From Pseudomonas frederiksbergensis (GTDB taxonomy: Bacteria; Pseudomonadota; Gammaproteobacteria; Pseudomonadales; Pseudomonadaceae), in contig NZ_MOBR01000017.1 in the NCBI RefSeq assembly GCF_003732705.1, positions 124,001-188,000 of the forward strand: 64,000 nucleotides of DNA, in the 5' to 3' direction. Numbering within the stretch: the first letter of the stretch is position 1; each line of letters opens with the position of its first letter. Under the pieces are notes generated by a model. That model was not told where the DNA came from, searched no databases, and worked only from the letters and a program-made list of their open reading frames with translations. The position numbers and the translations under genes were made by a program. Positions 8,732-16,979 of this stretch are shown in pieces.

Positions 8732-9790
8732 ATGACGAATGACCCATCGACCGTACGCGGATCGGAAGAGATAGATTTATTCGAATTGGTGAAATTCCTT
8801 TGGGATCAAAAGGTAATGATACTCAGTCTTGCACTGATCGTTGTGATGGGTGCGGCAACCTACGCATTTCTGAGTAAGCCGGTATACGAAGCGCGTGTGT
8901 TTCTGCAGCCTCCAACTTTGAATGGCATCGCTGATTTCAACTATGGTCGGACCAAGGAGGCTGAACTCGTACCTTATTCAATTAAAGACGTGTACGAAGT
9001 CTTTACTCGTAACCTACAAAGTGAGTCGTTACGTCGTACATTTTTTTTAGACGTTTATTTACCCTCATTGCCTGAGTCTGACCGAAATGGTTCACAGGAT
9101 GCTTTGTATGAAAAGTATTTGAAGACGCTTACGATCGGGTTGCCCAGTAAAGAGCAGCCAGATCGATATTCTGTAGCAGTTCAAGACGAAGATCCTGCTC
9201 GAGCAACAGAATGGGTAAGAACTTTTTCGACAAGAGCGGGTGCTGCTGCCGAGAAGGAAATGATCACAAACGTTACTCGCGAAGCGGGGGTCCGGGCGCG
9301 GAATATTGGCCAGCAAATCAGCATTTTGCGCGAAACCGAGAGTAAGGTGCGTAGCGATTCGATCAGTCGTTTAGGAGAGGCGTTGAGGATTGCTCAATCC
9401 ATTGGTCTTGAAGATCCGCCAATCATTGCCGGCAACGTCGCCGCTGAAGTGTCGGCAACTATGGATGGACAGTTGACGTACATGCGAGGTAGCAAGGCGT
9501 TGAGTGCAGAGATAAAAAATCTGCTGGAAAGGAAAAGTGACGATCCGTTCATAGAAAACCTTCGGGCCTTGCAAATCAGAAAAAGCTTTTTTGAGGATCT
9601 TCAAATAGATCCGGCCAGTGTGTCTGTTTTTCGACAAGACGGAACTATTGACGTACCTGATCAGCCAATCAAGCCAAAAAAGGCGATGATCATCGGATTA
9701 GGCATCATCGGCGGTGCAGCCTTAGGCGTGTTGATCGGCTTGTTTCGATATGTGTGGCATCGTAGGCTGCTGCTTGCTCGAGCTGTTTAG
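8732..9790 (+). CDS. wzz: O-antigen chain length determinant (Wzz family), first copy
   Basis: Wzz proteins sit in the inner membrane and set the modal length of Wzy-polymerised O antigen. This one has 352 residues. It has a cytoplasmic start with the LFELVKFLWDQK pattern, TM1 at about 30-50, a large periplasmic domain rich in helices, and a C-terminal Pro-rich stretch (DQPIKPKKA) entering TM2 at about 320-345. Only 162 bases separate it from the LapA gene, and AAGG precedes the ATG. A second, longer Wzz is encoded on the opposite strand beyond wbpM. Confidence 0.9.
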   Translation: MTNDPSTVRGSEEIDLFELVKFLWDQKVMILSLALIVVMGAATYAFLSKPVYEARVFLQPPTLNGIADFNYGRTKEAELVPYSIKDVYEVFTRNLQSESLRRTFFLDVYLPSLPESDRNGSQDALYEKYLKTLTIGLPSKEQPDRYSVAVQDEDPARATEWVRTFSTRAGAAAEKEMITNVTREAGVRARNIGQQISILRETESKVRSDSISRLGEALRIAQSIGLEDPPIIAGNVAAEVSATMDGQLTYMRGSKALSAEIKNLLERKSDDPFIENLRALQIRKSFFEDLQIDPASVSVFRQDGTIDVPDQPIKPKKAMIIGLGIIGGAALGVLIGLFRYVWHRRLLLARAV

Positions 9791-10117
9791 AGGGTATGTA
9801 GCCGCATTCCCCCATGTTACACAGCGGGCCAGTCAGCGGCTGCTCCGCTTTCCACCTCTCCGCAGATCGTGCTAGCAACTAGTTACGAGAGGTGAGATTC
9901 GACAGGATTCCGTTGTTGGCTTGGCATCTAGGCCGCTTCCAGGTGAGAGAAAATGCTTCTGGTTCCACCCTCTGGCACCCACCAATGTCGGCATGAGTGT
10001 ATTAATGGCTGTTGTGCGTAACCGATTAATATGGATTGAATGTACAATCGTATGGCTCGTCCTCGGTGGGCGCGGCTATGAACTGGAACGCGCCTGAAAA
10101 AGGCGAACAGGAGTGGA
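9791..10117 (+). other. 327-base non-coding stretch with hairpins before rmlA
   Basis: No supported gene. It contains an 8-base inverted repeat (CACCTCTC 9853-9860, GAGAGGTG 9887-9894). Close to rmlA there are two overlapping hairpins: GGCGCG (10069-10074) with CGCGCC (10089-10094), and CGCC (10091-10094) with GGCG (10102-10105). The two cannot form together. I looked for a JUMPstart/ops element (GGCGGTAG) and did not find one. It may hold the promoter of the O-unit genes. Confidence 0.5.
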
Positions 10118-11011
10118 ATGAAAGGCATAATTTTAGCGGGTGGCTCTGGGACGCGGTTGTACCCTATTACAAAAGGTGTCTCCAAGCAGCTTCTTCCTAT
10201 CTACGATAAGCCGATGATATTTTATCCGCTGTCAGTATTGATGTTGGCAGGCATTCGCGAAATCCTCATCATCACCACTTCCGACGACCTTGCGGCTTTC
10301 CGGCGCCTGCTGGGCGATGGCTCGCAGTTAGGTATATCGCTCGAATACGCTGTTCAGGCTAATCCAGATGGGTTGGCTCAAGCATTTATCATTGGTGAGA
10401 AATTTATTGGCCAGGATCGGGTTTGTCTCGTTTTGGGTGATAACATTTTTTACGGGCAAGGATTCACGCCAATGTTGCACGCTGCCAGGGGGCGTCAGGA
10501 AGGGGCGACTGTTTTCGGCTATCAAGTTAAAGATCCAGAACGCTTTGGCGTTGTGGAATTCAATACAGATTTGAAAGTTCTATCTATCGAAGAGAAACCA
10601 ACCCAGCCCAAGTCGAATTTTGCGGTGACTGGGCTTTATTTTTATGATAATGACGTCGTCGAAATTGCTAAGGGTGTCAAGCCATCTTCGCGTGGCGAAC
10701 TGGAAATTACGAGTATCAACCAAGCGTATATGGAGCGAGGTGACTTGCACGTACAAATGCTAGGAAGAGGATTCGCTTGGCTTGACACAGGCACCCATGA
10801 AAGCTTACTTGAAGCGGCACATTTTGTTGAAACGATAGAGAAGCGACAGGGCTATAAAATAGCTTGTCTAGAGGAAATCTCCTTTAAAAATGGTTGGCTG
10901 ACTGTGGAACAATTATCTGTCATTGGTACTGAGCTTAGTAAAAATAGTTACGGCCAATACTTGCTTAGTATTGCAAAGGAAAATCAGATGATTACAGTGG
11001 CGAAACGTTGA
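10118..11011 (+). CDS. rmlA: Glucose-1-phosphate thymidylyltransferase
   Basis: RmlA joins glucose-1-phosphate and dTTP to give dTDP-glucose, the entry to dTDP-deoxysugars. The 297-residue protein has the nucleotidyltransferase signature GGSGTRLYP (residues 8-16) followed by the lysine-containing SKQLLPIYDKPM, and later LGDNIFYG. AGGAG is well placed before the ATG. No rmlB, rmlC or rmlD occurs in the window, so the next step (4,6-dehydration) must be supplied from elsewhere. The neighbouring wecE-like gene suggests the product feeds a dTDP-4-amino-6-deoxysugar. Confidence 0.95.
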   Translation: MKGIILAGGSGTRLYPITKGVSKQLLPIYDKPMIFYPLSVLMLAGIREILIITTSDDLAAFRRLLGDGSQLGISLEYAVQANPDGLAQAFIIGEKFIGQDRVCLVLGDNIFYGQGFTPMLHAARGRQEGATVFGYQVKDPERFGVVEFNTDLKVLSIEEKPTQPKSNFAVTGLYFYDNDVVEIAKGVKPSSRGELEITSINQAYMERGDLHVQMLGRGFAWLDTGTHESLLEAAHFVETIEKRQGYKIACLEEISFKNGWLTVEQLSVIGTELSKNSYGQYLLSIAKENQMITVAKR

Positions 11012-11267
11012 CCATTTTTTTCGTTCCGAAAAACTAAAGAACGAAACAGGACCGCTGTCAGACTACGCAAGCATGTCATCGCCGGGGAGACAGAGTGATT
11101 TCCTAGGATGTTGAGATTGTATTCGGTTGGGTGATCGGCTCAATGGCATTGCTGACTCGATCAACCGAGGCGTGGAGATTAAATGCAAGTGCGCCAGCGA
11201 AGCTTACTCAAGCAACGCCAGAAGGACTTGCTGGAACTCGAAGTTGAATTCTTAAACGAGCAGAAAA
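11012..11267 (+). pseudogene. Decayed hexapeptide acetyltransferase remnant between rmlA and wecE
   Basis: No intact gene fits here, but two frames read in succession give a plausible acetyltransferase C terminus. One frame reads VIGSMALLTRSTEAWRLNA then SAPAKL from 11131. Another continues as RQKDLLELEVEFLNEQ (reading 11183-11281, running into wecE). Left-handed-helix acetyltransferases commonly end with a VGAMS..TKS..W..YAG.PAK turn and a KDLLELE helix. A frameshift near 11200 and stops upstream mean it is not functional. An 8-base inverted repeat (TTTCGTTC/GAACGAAA, 11019-11046) lies just after the rmlA stop. The family identification rests on reading alone. Confidence 0.5.
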
Positions 11268-12410
11268 ATGATTCCATTTAATAAGCCTCCTTACACCGGC
11301 AATGAAGATCAGTACGTTCTCCGCGCGATGCGCAGCAGCAAAATGTCGGGCGATGGCGAGTTCACTGCGTTGTGTCATAAGTGGTTTGAGAAATCCTTGG
11401 GTTGTGTCAAGGCGTTGCTCACCCCTTCGTGCACCCAAGCACTAGAGATGGCGGCAATTCTGATTGATATTCAGCCTGGTGATGAAGTCATCATGCCGAG
11501 CTATACGTTTGTCAGTACCGCAAACGCGTTCGTACTCCGTGGAGCCAAGATCGTTTTTGTCGATATTCGCCCAGACACAATGAACATTGACGAAACGCTT
11601 ATTGAGCAAGCTATTACGCCTCGGACCAAAGCGATTGTTCCTGTGCATTATGCTGGCGTCGCCTGTGAGATGGATACGATCATGGATATCGCCGAGCGCA
11701 ATAGCCTGTTTGTTATCGAAGACGCTGCTCAGGGTATGATGTCCACATATAAAGGGCGACAACTTGGCTCCATCGGCCACATGGCCGCTTTTAGCTTCCA
11801 TGAAACAAAAAACTTTACCAGTGGCGGTGAAGGAGGCCTGCTGATAATAAATGACGAGCGCTTCGTTACTCGTGCCGAAATTATCAGGGAGAAGGGAACT
11901 AATCGGAGCCTATTCTTCCGCGGAATGATCGATAAATATACTTGGGTTGACGTGGGAAGTAGCTATCTTCCTGGAGAACTCCAAGCTGCTTATCTTTACG
12001 GTCAGTTAGAGAAAGCTGAGTATATCAATTCAGCGCGCCTAAGTGTCTGGGGTAAGTACCACGAGCATTTCAAAAGTTTGGAAGAGGGTGGGGTTGTCGA
12101 TCTTCCGATTATACCTGATGGCTGCGTAGCGAACGCCCATATGTTTTACATCAAGCTCAAGGATATTAATGTTCGTTCGGCGGTATTAAATGAGCTTAGA
12201 GAGGCCGGCATTGGTGCTGTATTCCATTATATCCCATTGCATTCGGCTCCTGCAGGTAAAAAACTTGGCGTGTTTGTAGGTCAGGATAAATACACGACTA
12301 TTGAAAGTGAACGACTTATTCGTTTGCCTCTTTGGCTAGGTATGAGTGACGATGAAATAAATCTGGTTAAAAATACCGTGACGTCTGCGATTATGTCCTG
12401 TGATGCGTAA
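11268..12410 (+). CDS. wecE: dTDP-4-amino-4,6-dideoxygalactose transaminase (WecE/RffA type)
   Basis: This PLP enzyme transfers an amino group from glutamate to dTDP-4-keto-6-deoxyglucose, giving dTDP-Fuc4N. Its 380 residues closely follow E. coli WecE: GDEVIMPSYTFVSTANAFV, MDTIMDIAERN, EDAAQGMMSTYKG and SFHETKN, with the PLP lysine at K181, and FHYIPLH late in the chain. The ATG lies within the end of the decayed acetyltransferase remnant and has only a weak ribosome site. The stop overlaps the start of the flippase gene. Confidence 0.92.
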   Translation: MIPFNKPPYTGNEDQYVLRAMRSSKMSGDGEFTALCHKWFEKSLGCVKALLTPSCTQALEMAAILIDIQPGDEVIMPSYTFVSTANAFVLRGAKIVFVDIRPDTMNIDETLIEQAITPRTKAIVPVHYAGVACEMDTIMDIAERNSLFVIEDAAQGMMSTYKGRQLGSIGHMAAFSFHETKNFTSGGEGGLLIINDERFVTRAEIIREKGTNRSLFFRGMIDKYTWVDVGSSYLPGELQAAYLYGQLEKAEYINSARLSVWGKYHEHFKSLEEGGVVDLPIIPDGCVANAHMFYIKLKDINVRSAVLNELREAGIGAVFHYIPLHSAPAGKKLGVFVGQDKYTTIESERLIRLPLWLGMSDDEINLVKNTVTSAIMSCDA

Positions 12411-13683
12411 TGCATCCAGCGACTCGGTACAATACCGGAAAGCTTTGTCTAGTGCCGTATTGACTACGTTCGCTCAGGCTTCAAAGATTCTCGTCGGCTT
12501 CTCGATCCTCAAACTGATAGCCCTATATCTGGGGCCGGAAGGATTAGGGAAGCTCGGCCATTTTATGAGTCTGACTTCTATACTTGCCCTCCTTGCCGGG
12601 GGGGGCATCAGTCATGGAGTTATAAAGTATTCTGCTGAATATAAGAATAGTAACTTCAGTCTGTATAAGTTGTTAAGTACTTCTTCAGTATTCGCATTTG
12701 TTTTTTCTGTTGTAATTGCTCTAATGTTTCTGGCTTTCTCTCGTCCTCTATCATTATTGATATTTGCGGACGAGCAGCTGTCGTGGGTCATATCGTTGTT
12801 GTCGGTTTTTCAGGTGATGCTTGCATTTAACATGCTATTTTCATCTGTGGCCAACGGGTTGGGGGATGTAAAGTCATTTGCATTTTCTCAGATAATAGGC
12901 AACATAATTGCGCTGCCTGTTGCTTGGTTTTTTATATATGGCTTTGGCGTTCCGGGTGCCGCTTTGGCGGTTGTTGCAATTTTGGCGATGGCATCGTTTC
13001 CGAGTATATATATATATTTAAGATCCTCATTGCGTTTCAGATTCCGATTAAAAAAAGTTGACTCTGTTCTACTTAAAAAACTAAGTTGGTTCAGTCTGAT
13101 GTTGTGTGTCAGTGCTGTGGCGTTTCCCGTGGTTGAGATGTATATACGACAAAATCTAATTGATAGCGCGGGCTACAATCAGGCTGGTATCTGGCAGGGC
13201 GCTATCAGGCTATCTAGCGCGTATCTGGGCTTTTTTAGTGTTTTTCTTGCGTCCTACTTTATGCCAATGGTTTCGGGGATTGATAACAAAAAAGATATTG
13301 AACATCTTACCTACAAATTCATTGCTTTGGTGATGGCCGTATTTGCTGTTGGAGGGGCTTCGCTTTATTTTGGTCGAAGTTTCTTTATTCCATTATTGCT
13401 TTCTCGAGAGTTTGAAGAGCTTAATGGATTTATTTTGTTCCAGTTGGTGGGGGACCTCTTCAAAACAGCTAACTATGTTATCGGCTTTGTCGCTGTTGCT
13501 CGTGCAGCGACCCGAGTTTATATTCTCTCGGAAATTGTTCAGGCTAGTCTATTCGTCTCGCTGAGTATGATTGTGGGGCATTTCATCGCTGGCGCTGAGG
13601 GTGTCACAGTTGCTTATATGATTACATATGTCATATATTTTTCTATTAGCCTTGCTGTATTCAGATTTTGGGCGCGTAACTAA
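12403..13683 (+). CDS. wzx: O-unit flippase (Wzx/WzxE family)
   Basis: This polytopic inner-membrane protein (426 residues, about 12 hydrophobic segments) belongs to the polysaccharide/MATE-like flippases that move lipid-linked O units to the periplasm. The N-terminal ALSSAVLTTFAQASKILVGF and GLGKLGHFMSLTSILALLAGGG resemble WzxE, which is linked to wecE in the enterobacterial common antigen locus. I chose ATG 12403; a GTG at 12400 immediately precedes it. It overlaps wecE by 8 bases and wzy by one. The DNA here is much richer in A/T than the flanks, a usual sign of horizontal acquisition. Confidence 0.87.
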   Translation: MRNASSDSVQYRKALSSAVLTTFAQASKILVGFSILKLIALYLGPEGLGKLGHFMSLTSILALLAGGGISHGVIKYSAEYKNSNFSLYKLLSTSSVFAFVFSVVIALMFLAFSRPLSLLIFADEQLSWVISLLSVFQVMLAFNMLFSSVANGLGDVKSFAFSQIIGNIIALPVAWFFIYGFGVPGAALAVVAILAMASFPSIYIYLRSSLRFRFRLKKVDSVLLKKLSWFSLMLCVSAVAFPVVEMYIRQNLIDSAGYNQAGIWQGAIRLSSAYLGFFSVFLASYFMPMVSGIDNKKDIEHLTYKFIALVMAVFAVGGASLYFGRSFFIPLLLSREFEELNGFILFQLVGDLFKTANYVIGFVAVARAATRVYILSEIVQASLFVSLSMIVGHFIAGAEGVTVAYMITYVIYFSISLAVFRFWARN

Positions 13684-14804
13684 TGTCCTTTAATTTTGTT
13701 TGGCCTATCTATGCTGTCTTTGGTTTCCTGATTATTTCAGGATGCATGGAGACACTAATAAAGCAGGGTTGGGTAAAGCAACTAGCGATTTTCTTCTCCG
13801 CTATGGTGTTGGTGCTCTTAGCTGCTTCGCGAAGTTTAGGAGTGGGTAGCGATGATGGCGCGTATGCGGAAATATTTTCTAATGTTCCCCCGTTCTTCGA
13901 TTGCGATCAGTTTTTGTGTGGTTATCGCTATGCGGACTATAATATAGAACTCGGGTTCTTCATATTGTTGTCTATGTTGCGAAGCTTCAGTAGTGAATAC
14001 TACGTGCTTTTCGGTGTGGTCGCTTTGATAGCCGTTACTATGAATGTGAGGGCTATCAAGTATTTCTCCTCCAGCGCCGGTGCGGCAATCATCGTATATT
14101 TCAGTCATTTCTATCTCAACAAAGAATTGAATGCCATTCGTCTTGGTCTGGCGTCGGCGCTTCTCTTTTGGGGGGCGACGTATATCCCTCGAAAAAAAAC
14201 ATGGACTGTATTGTTCTGGGTTATATGCGCCTCATTTGTGCATGTGTCATCAGTATTGTTTTTGCTACCTTTCGTTGTCTATCGGCTTCGACCAGGACGT
14301 GCGCTCTACGCGGTAGTTGCAATTCTTCTTCTCGCTTTCACGGCAACATTCGATATCCAGACTTTTTTCTCATATTTGACTAACTTCGGGTTTGTAGGCG
14401 AAAAGCTTAGTTTGTATATTAACGCGGATATCTATAATTATCCTCTTCCACTTCTGAGCGCTGTTAACTTAAAGAATCTGCTTTTTGTGGGCTTGGCGCT
14501 AATCTTCTGGAAGAGAATATCGGCTAGGTACGAATACTTTGAGTTGGCATTCTGCTTCTTCTTTTGTGCAGCATTCGTGCGAATAGCGCTGGGTGATTTT
14601 GCAATTGTCGCGGGCAGAAGTTATGCTGCAATTTCAATGTTTGAGTACGTGTTAGTACCCTATATCGTTTTTGCCATTTGCGGGCGGTGGTTGGGGTTCC
14701 TGCTGATAGTCGTGTACTCGGGGCTAATTTTGTATTTGAATTTAACCGATAACGCAGGTTGGACTGGTGCGGCTCTAAGTTTTTTTAATTTTAATAGTTT
14801 ATAA
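13683..14804 (+). CDS. wzy: O-antigen polymerase, EpsG-like (Wzy)
   Basis: A 373-residue membrane protein with about ten hydrophobic segments and a periplasmic loop region begins with WPIYAVFGFLIISG. The early ASRSLGVGSDDGAYAEIF and the later YFSHFYLNKELNAIRLGLA resemble the EpsG family of exopolysaccharide and O-antigen polymerases (Arg residue after the NxxR-like motif). Wzy joins O units in the periplasm, and its position between Wzx and a glycosyltransferase supports this role. The ATG overlaps the wzx stop (TAATG). Sequence is A/T-rich. Polymerases are poorly conserved, so the specificity of linkage cannot be read. Confidence 0.82.
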   Translation: MSFNFVWPIYAVFGFLIISGCMETLIKQGWVKQLAIFFSAMVLVLLAASRSLGVGSDDGAYAEIFSNVPPFFDCDQFLCGYRYADYNIELGFFILLSMLRSFSSEYYVLFGVVALIAVTMNVRAIKYFSSSAGAAIIVYFSHFYLNKELNAIRLGLASALLFWGATYIPRKKTWTVLFWVICASFVHVSSVLFLLPFVVYRLRPGRALYAVVAILLLAFTATFDIQTFFSYLTNFGFVGEKLSLYINADIYNYPLPLLSAVNLKNLLFVGLALIFWKRISARYEYFELAFCFFFCAAFVRIALGDFAIVAGRSYAAISMFEYVLVPYIVFAICGRWLGFLLIVVYSGLILYLNLTDNAGWTGAALSFFNFNSL

Positions 14805-14816
14805 GTTGAGAGTGAA

Positions 14817-16028
14817 TTGAAGAATATACTTTTTGTGATGGGCGGGTTGTCAATGGGTGGCGTAGAAACTTATGTAGTTCGCCTGGCCTCTGAATTAAAA
14901 AAACAGGGGCATACCATTACTGTTATTCTGCTTTCGAATAAATATGACGATCTACTCTTTGATAGGCTATCGGCTGTAGCCGCCATTCACGTGATTGAAT
15001 ATTTTCCATTTTTAGGCGCGTCAAGTTGGCTTAACACATTGGTGCCCTCGAAGGCGGTCTGCCATACACATTTTGATGTGGTGCACGTTGTTGACCTGTT
15101 GACGTTATCGTTTATGTATTTTCAGCGTAAGAAGTATTCTTTCACTACGTTGACTATTGGTATTTATCATTCACGAGAAATTGCTTGGTGGCGTGATCGC
15201 GATGTGTATTTCCGGCAGAAAATGCTTGAGTTATATGATAGAAATATCAAGCTCACACTGTTTCCTAATGAAAGTACTGCGGAATTAGCGGCAACGTTCA
15301 AGTCGTTGCCAAGCAATGAGGTCAAACTCTTACCATTGGGCATATCTCTTGGTAGTTACAGGGCCACATACCCAAAAAAATCGTCACTCAAGTTATTGTC
15401 TGTCGGCAGGCTTGTGGATTTTAAAATTTACAATCGCCACGTTATTTCCATTTTGGCAAATTTGCGCAAGATGGGTGATTTTCAGTATTTTATATACGGC
15501 GAAGGGCCAGAAAAAAAATCGCTTGAGGATTACTCCATCGAGTGTGGTGTCTCACAATTCGTCCATTTTATGGGCGAGGTTGAATATTCGGCGCTTCCAG
15601 AAGTTCTGAATGAGGCATTTTGTTTTATCGGCTCGGGCACAACTCTTATTGAGGCTTCAGCAGCTGGAGTTCCATCAATTGTTGGCATAGAGTCTATTTC
15701 TACACCTGATACCTGCGGATTTTTTTCGGAGATTGAGGGTTATTCTTATAATGAAGCCTCAGCGACTACTCGTCGTGTACCCATTGCCGATTGTATTGAA
15801 TTGCTATTTAAATGTGTTGAGTCGAGATATCAGGTTATATCTGATGAACATCGCAATAAAGCTTCTCAGTTCAATATCGAAGAAACGACTGGTCAGTTTG
15901 TTAGTTTAGCGACGGATCATCCGGATTTCGATGTCCGGTTTAGTAGGTGTCGTGCAATTCTGTCTTTCTTGTGGTCTGTTTGCACATTAGGGTCGAAGGC
16001 CCTTAAGTCTCGATTTGATAATGTTTAG
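14817..16028 (+). CDS. Glycosyltransferase, family 4 type
   Basis: A 403-residue cytoplasmic transferase. The N-terminal half has the MGGLSMGGVETYVVRLA start typical of GT-B enzymes, and the C-terminal half has SVGRLVDFK, YGEGPEKKSLE and TLIEASAAGVPSI, a donor-site pattern of GT4. I chose TTG at 14817, preceded by GAGAG, because it gives the full KNILFVMGG strand. As the only unassigned transferase intact in the locus, it is the candidate for adding the Fuc4N-type sugar made through rmlA and wecE; this is inference. A/T-rich like its neighbours. Confidence 0.85.
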   Translation: MKNILFVMGGLSMGGVETYVVRLASELKKQGHTITVILLSNKYDDLLFDRLSAVAAIHVIEYFPFLGASSWLNTLVPSKAVCHTHFDVVHVVDLLTLSFMYFQRKKYSFTTLTIGIYHSREIAWWRDRDVYFRQKMLELYDRNIKLTLFPNESTAELAATFKSLPSNEVKLLPLGISLGSYRATYPKKSSLKLLSVGRLVDFKIYNRHVISILANLRKMGDFQYFIYGEGPEKKSLEDYSIECGVSQFVHFMGEVEYSALPEVLNEAFCFIGSGTTLIEASAAGVPSIVGIESISTPDTCGFFSEIEGYSYNEASATTRRVPIADCIELLFKCVESRYQVISDEHRNKASQFNIEETTGQFVSLATDHPDFDVRFSRCRAILSFLWSVCTLGSKALKSRFDNV

Positions 16029-16538
16029 TTGAATATCATTGCATATAGGGTGGGTAGTTATTATTTATGAATTGTCGCGGAACGTCTTGTTTCGCGGCTT
16101 TTCTGTGTCTTCGTCAAAATTCTTGTTAGTTTGTGCCCCAACGGTCGAAAGGACGAAGGATCGGAGGCCTCCGCTTTTCTGCGCCAGAATTTCTTGTGGG
16201 GTGACCCAGTTGCAACCGCTGGCAACTAGTATCAAGCGACGTGGATAGACGACCCTACCGGGTAGGATGGGTTTGCTGACATTGAGCATGTCGTGTGGGA
16301 GGCCATAGGCAGCGCCGATGCCTTGCCAATTGAAGCGCCCGGGTGCTGATGTGAGCCGTTAGGCTAAGTAAAGATGTCGACTACGTTCGGACTCAAGGCC
16401 GTTTGAAAATGATGATGGCTCCCTGTGTGACATTAGGTATAATTTCGGATTTGCGCAGCTACGACGCTCGTTCAAGGCGCCTGGATGTGAAATGATTTTT
16501 CGATCGGCTCAACAAAATGTGACGAAGGGAATTGGCTG
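16029..16538 (+). other. 510-base stretch without a supported gene
   Basis: Short frames only, interrupted by stops on both strands. It contains an 11-base palindrome (CTACC G GGTAGG region, near 16255-16266). I could not match any frame to a known family. Together with the adjacent doubtful ORF, it looks like a region where a sugar gene was lost or rearranged, next to the junction where the locus changes from A/T-rich genes to wbuB and the FucNAc genes. Confidence 0.4.
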
Positions 16539-16976
16539 TTGATTCGTTTTTTGCGCAAGAGTATCTCCGAAACTGCCTTGGTGAACGTGGTCTCCAGTTA
16601 CGGGCGACGTGCATTCGCATTATTTATACAGTGTGGATGCACCGCTAGCGGCGTACGTGGTGCCGTTTCAATAGCGGCCGTTCGCTGTAATCGTGACATT
16701 CGTCCAGTTTATATATCTGCTAGTGATGACTATTATTTTGCAAGATTCGAGCCCTTCGTTTTTTTTATAAGATTTTTACAGTTTTTAGAGGTTTTTTTTC
16801 GAGCTCTAGTGCGAGGTTGCTACTGGTTGCACTTGATTAAAATGTACTCGCTCATCCCGTTCGGTTTGAAATCAATGATCACAACTTCTGGGTTCGAAAA
16901 ACAAATCATTTTCGTTGCGGATCTCCGTCAGAGCGTTCCTTATCAACCTATGTTGCGCCCCCAAGAAGGTGTTTAA
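16539..16976 (+). CDS. Doubtful ORF, unknown
   Basis: A 145-codon frame starts with TTG, preceded by AAGGGA, and ends three bases before the wbuB start, which is a spacing seen in operons. The predicted protein is rich in Phe, Arg and Val (for example DDYYFARFEPFVFFIRFLQF) and has no motif I recognise. Neither alternative frame reads better. It could be a small unique protein, or a chance frame in a decaying region. Absence of homologues elsewhere would favour the latter. Confidence 0.25.
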   Translation: MIRFLRKSISETALVNVVSSYGRRAFALFIQCGCTASGVRGAVSIAAVRCNRDIRPVYISASDDYYFARFEPFVFFIRFLQFLEVFFRALVRGCYWLHLIKMYSLIPFGLKSMITTSGFEKQIIFVADLRQSVPYQPMLRPQEGV

Positions 16977-16979
16977 TAC

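Noticed and set aside
9791..10117. JUMPstart/ops element before the O-unit genes
   Set aside because: No GGCGGTAG core found on the plus strand upstream of wzz or rmlA.
16065..16289. 75-codon minus-strand frame in the unexplained O-locus stretch, considered as a transposase fragment
   Set aside because: No DDE, tyrosine recombinase or reverse transcriptase motif, and no terminal inverted repeats around it.
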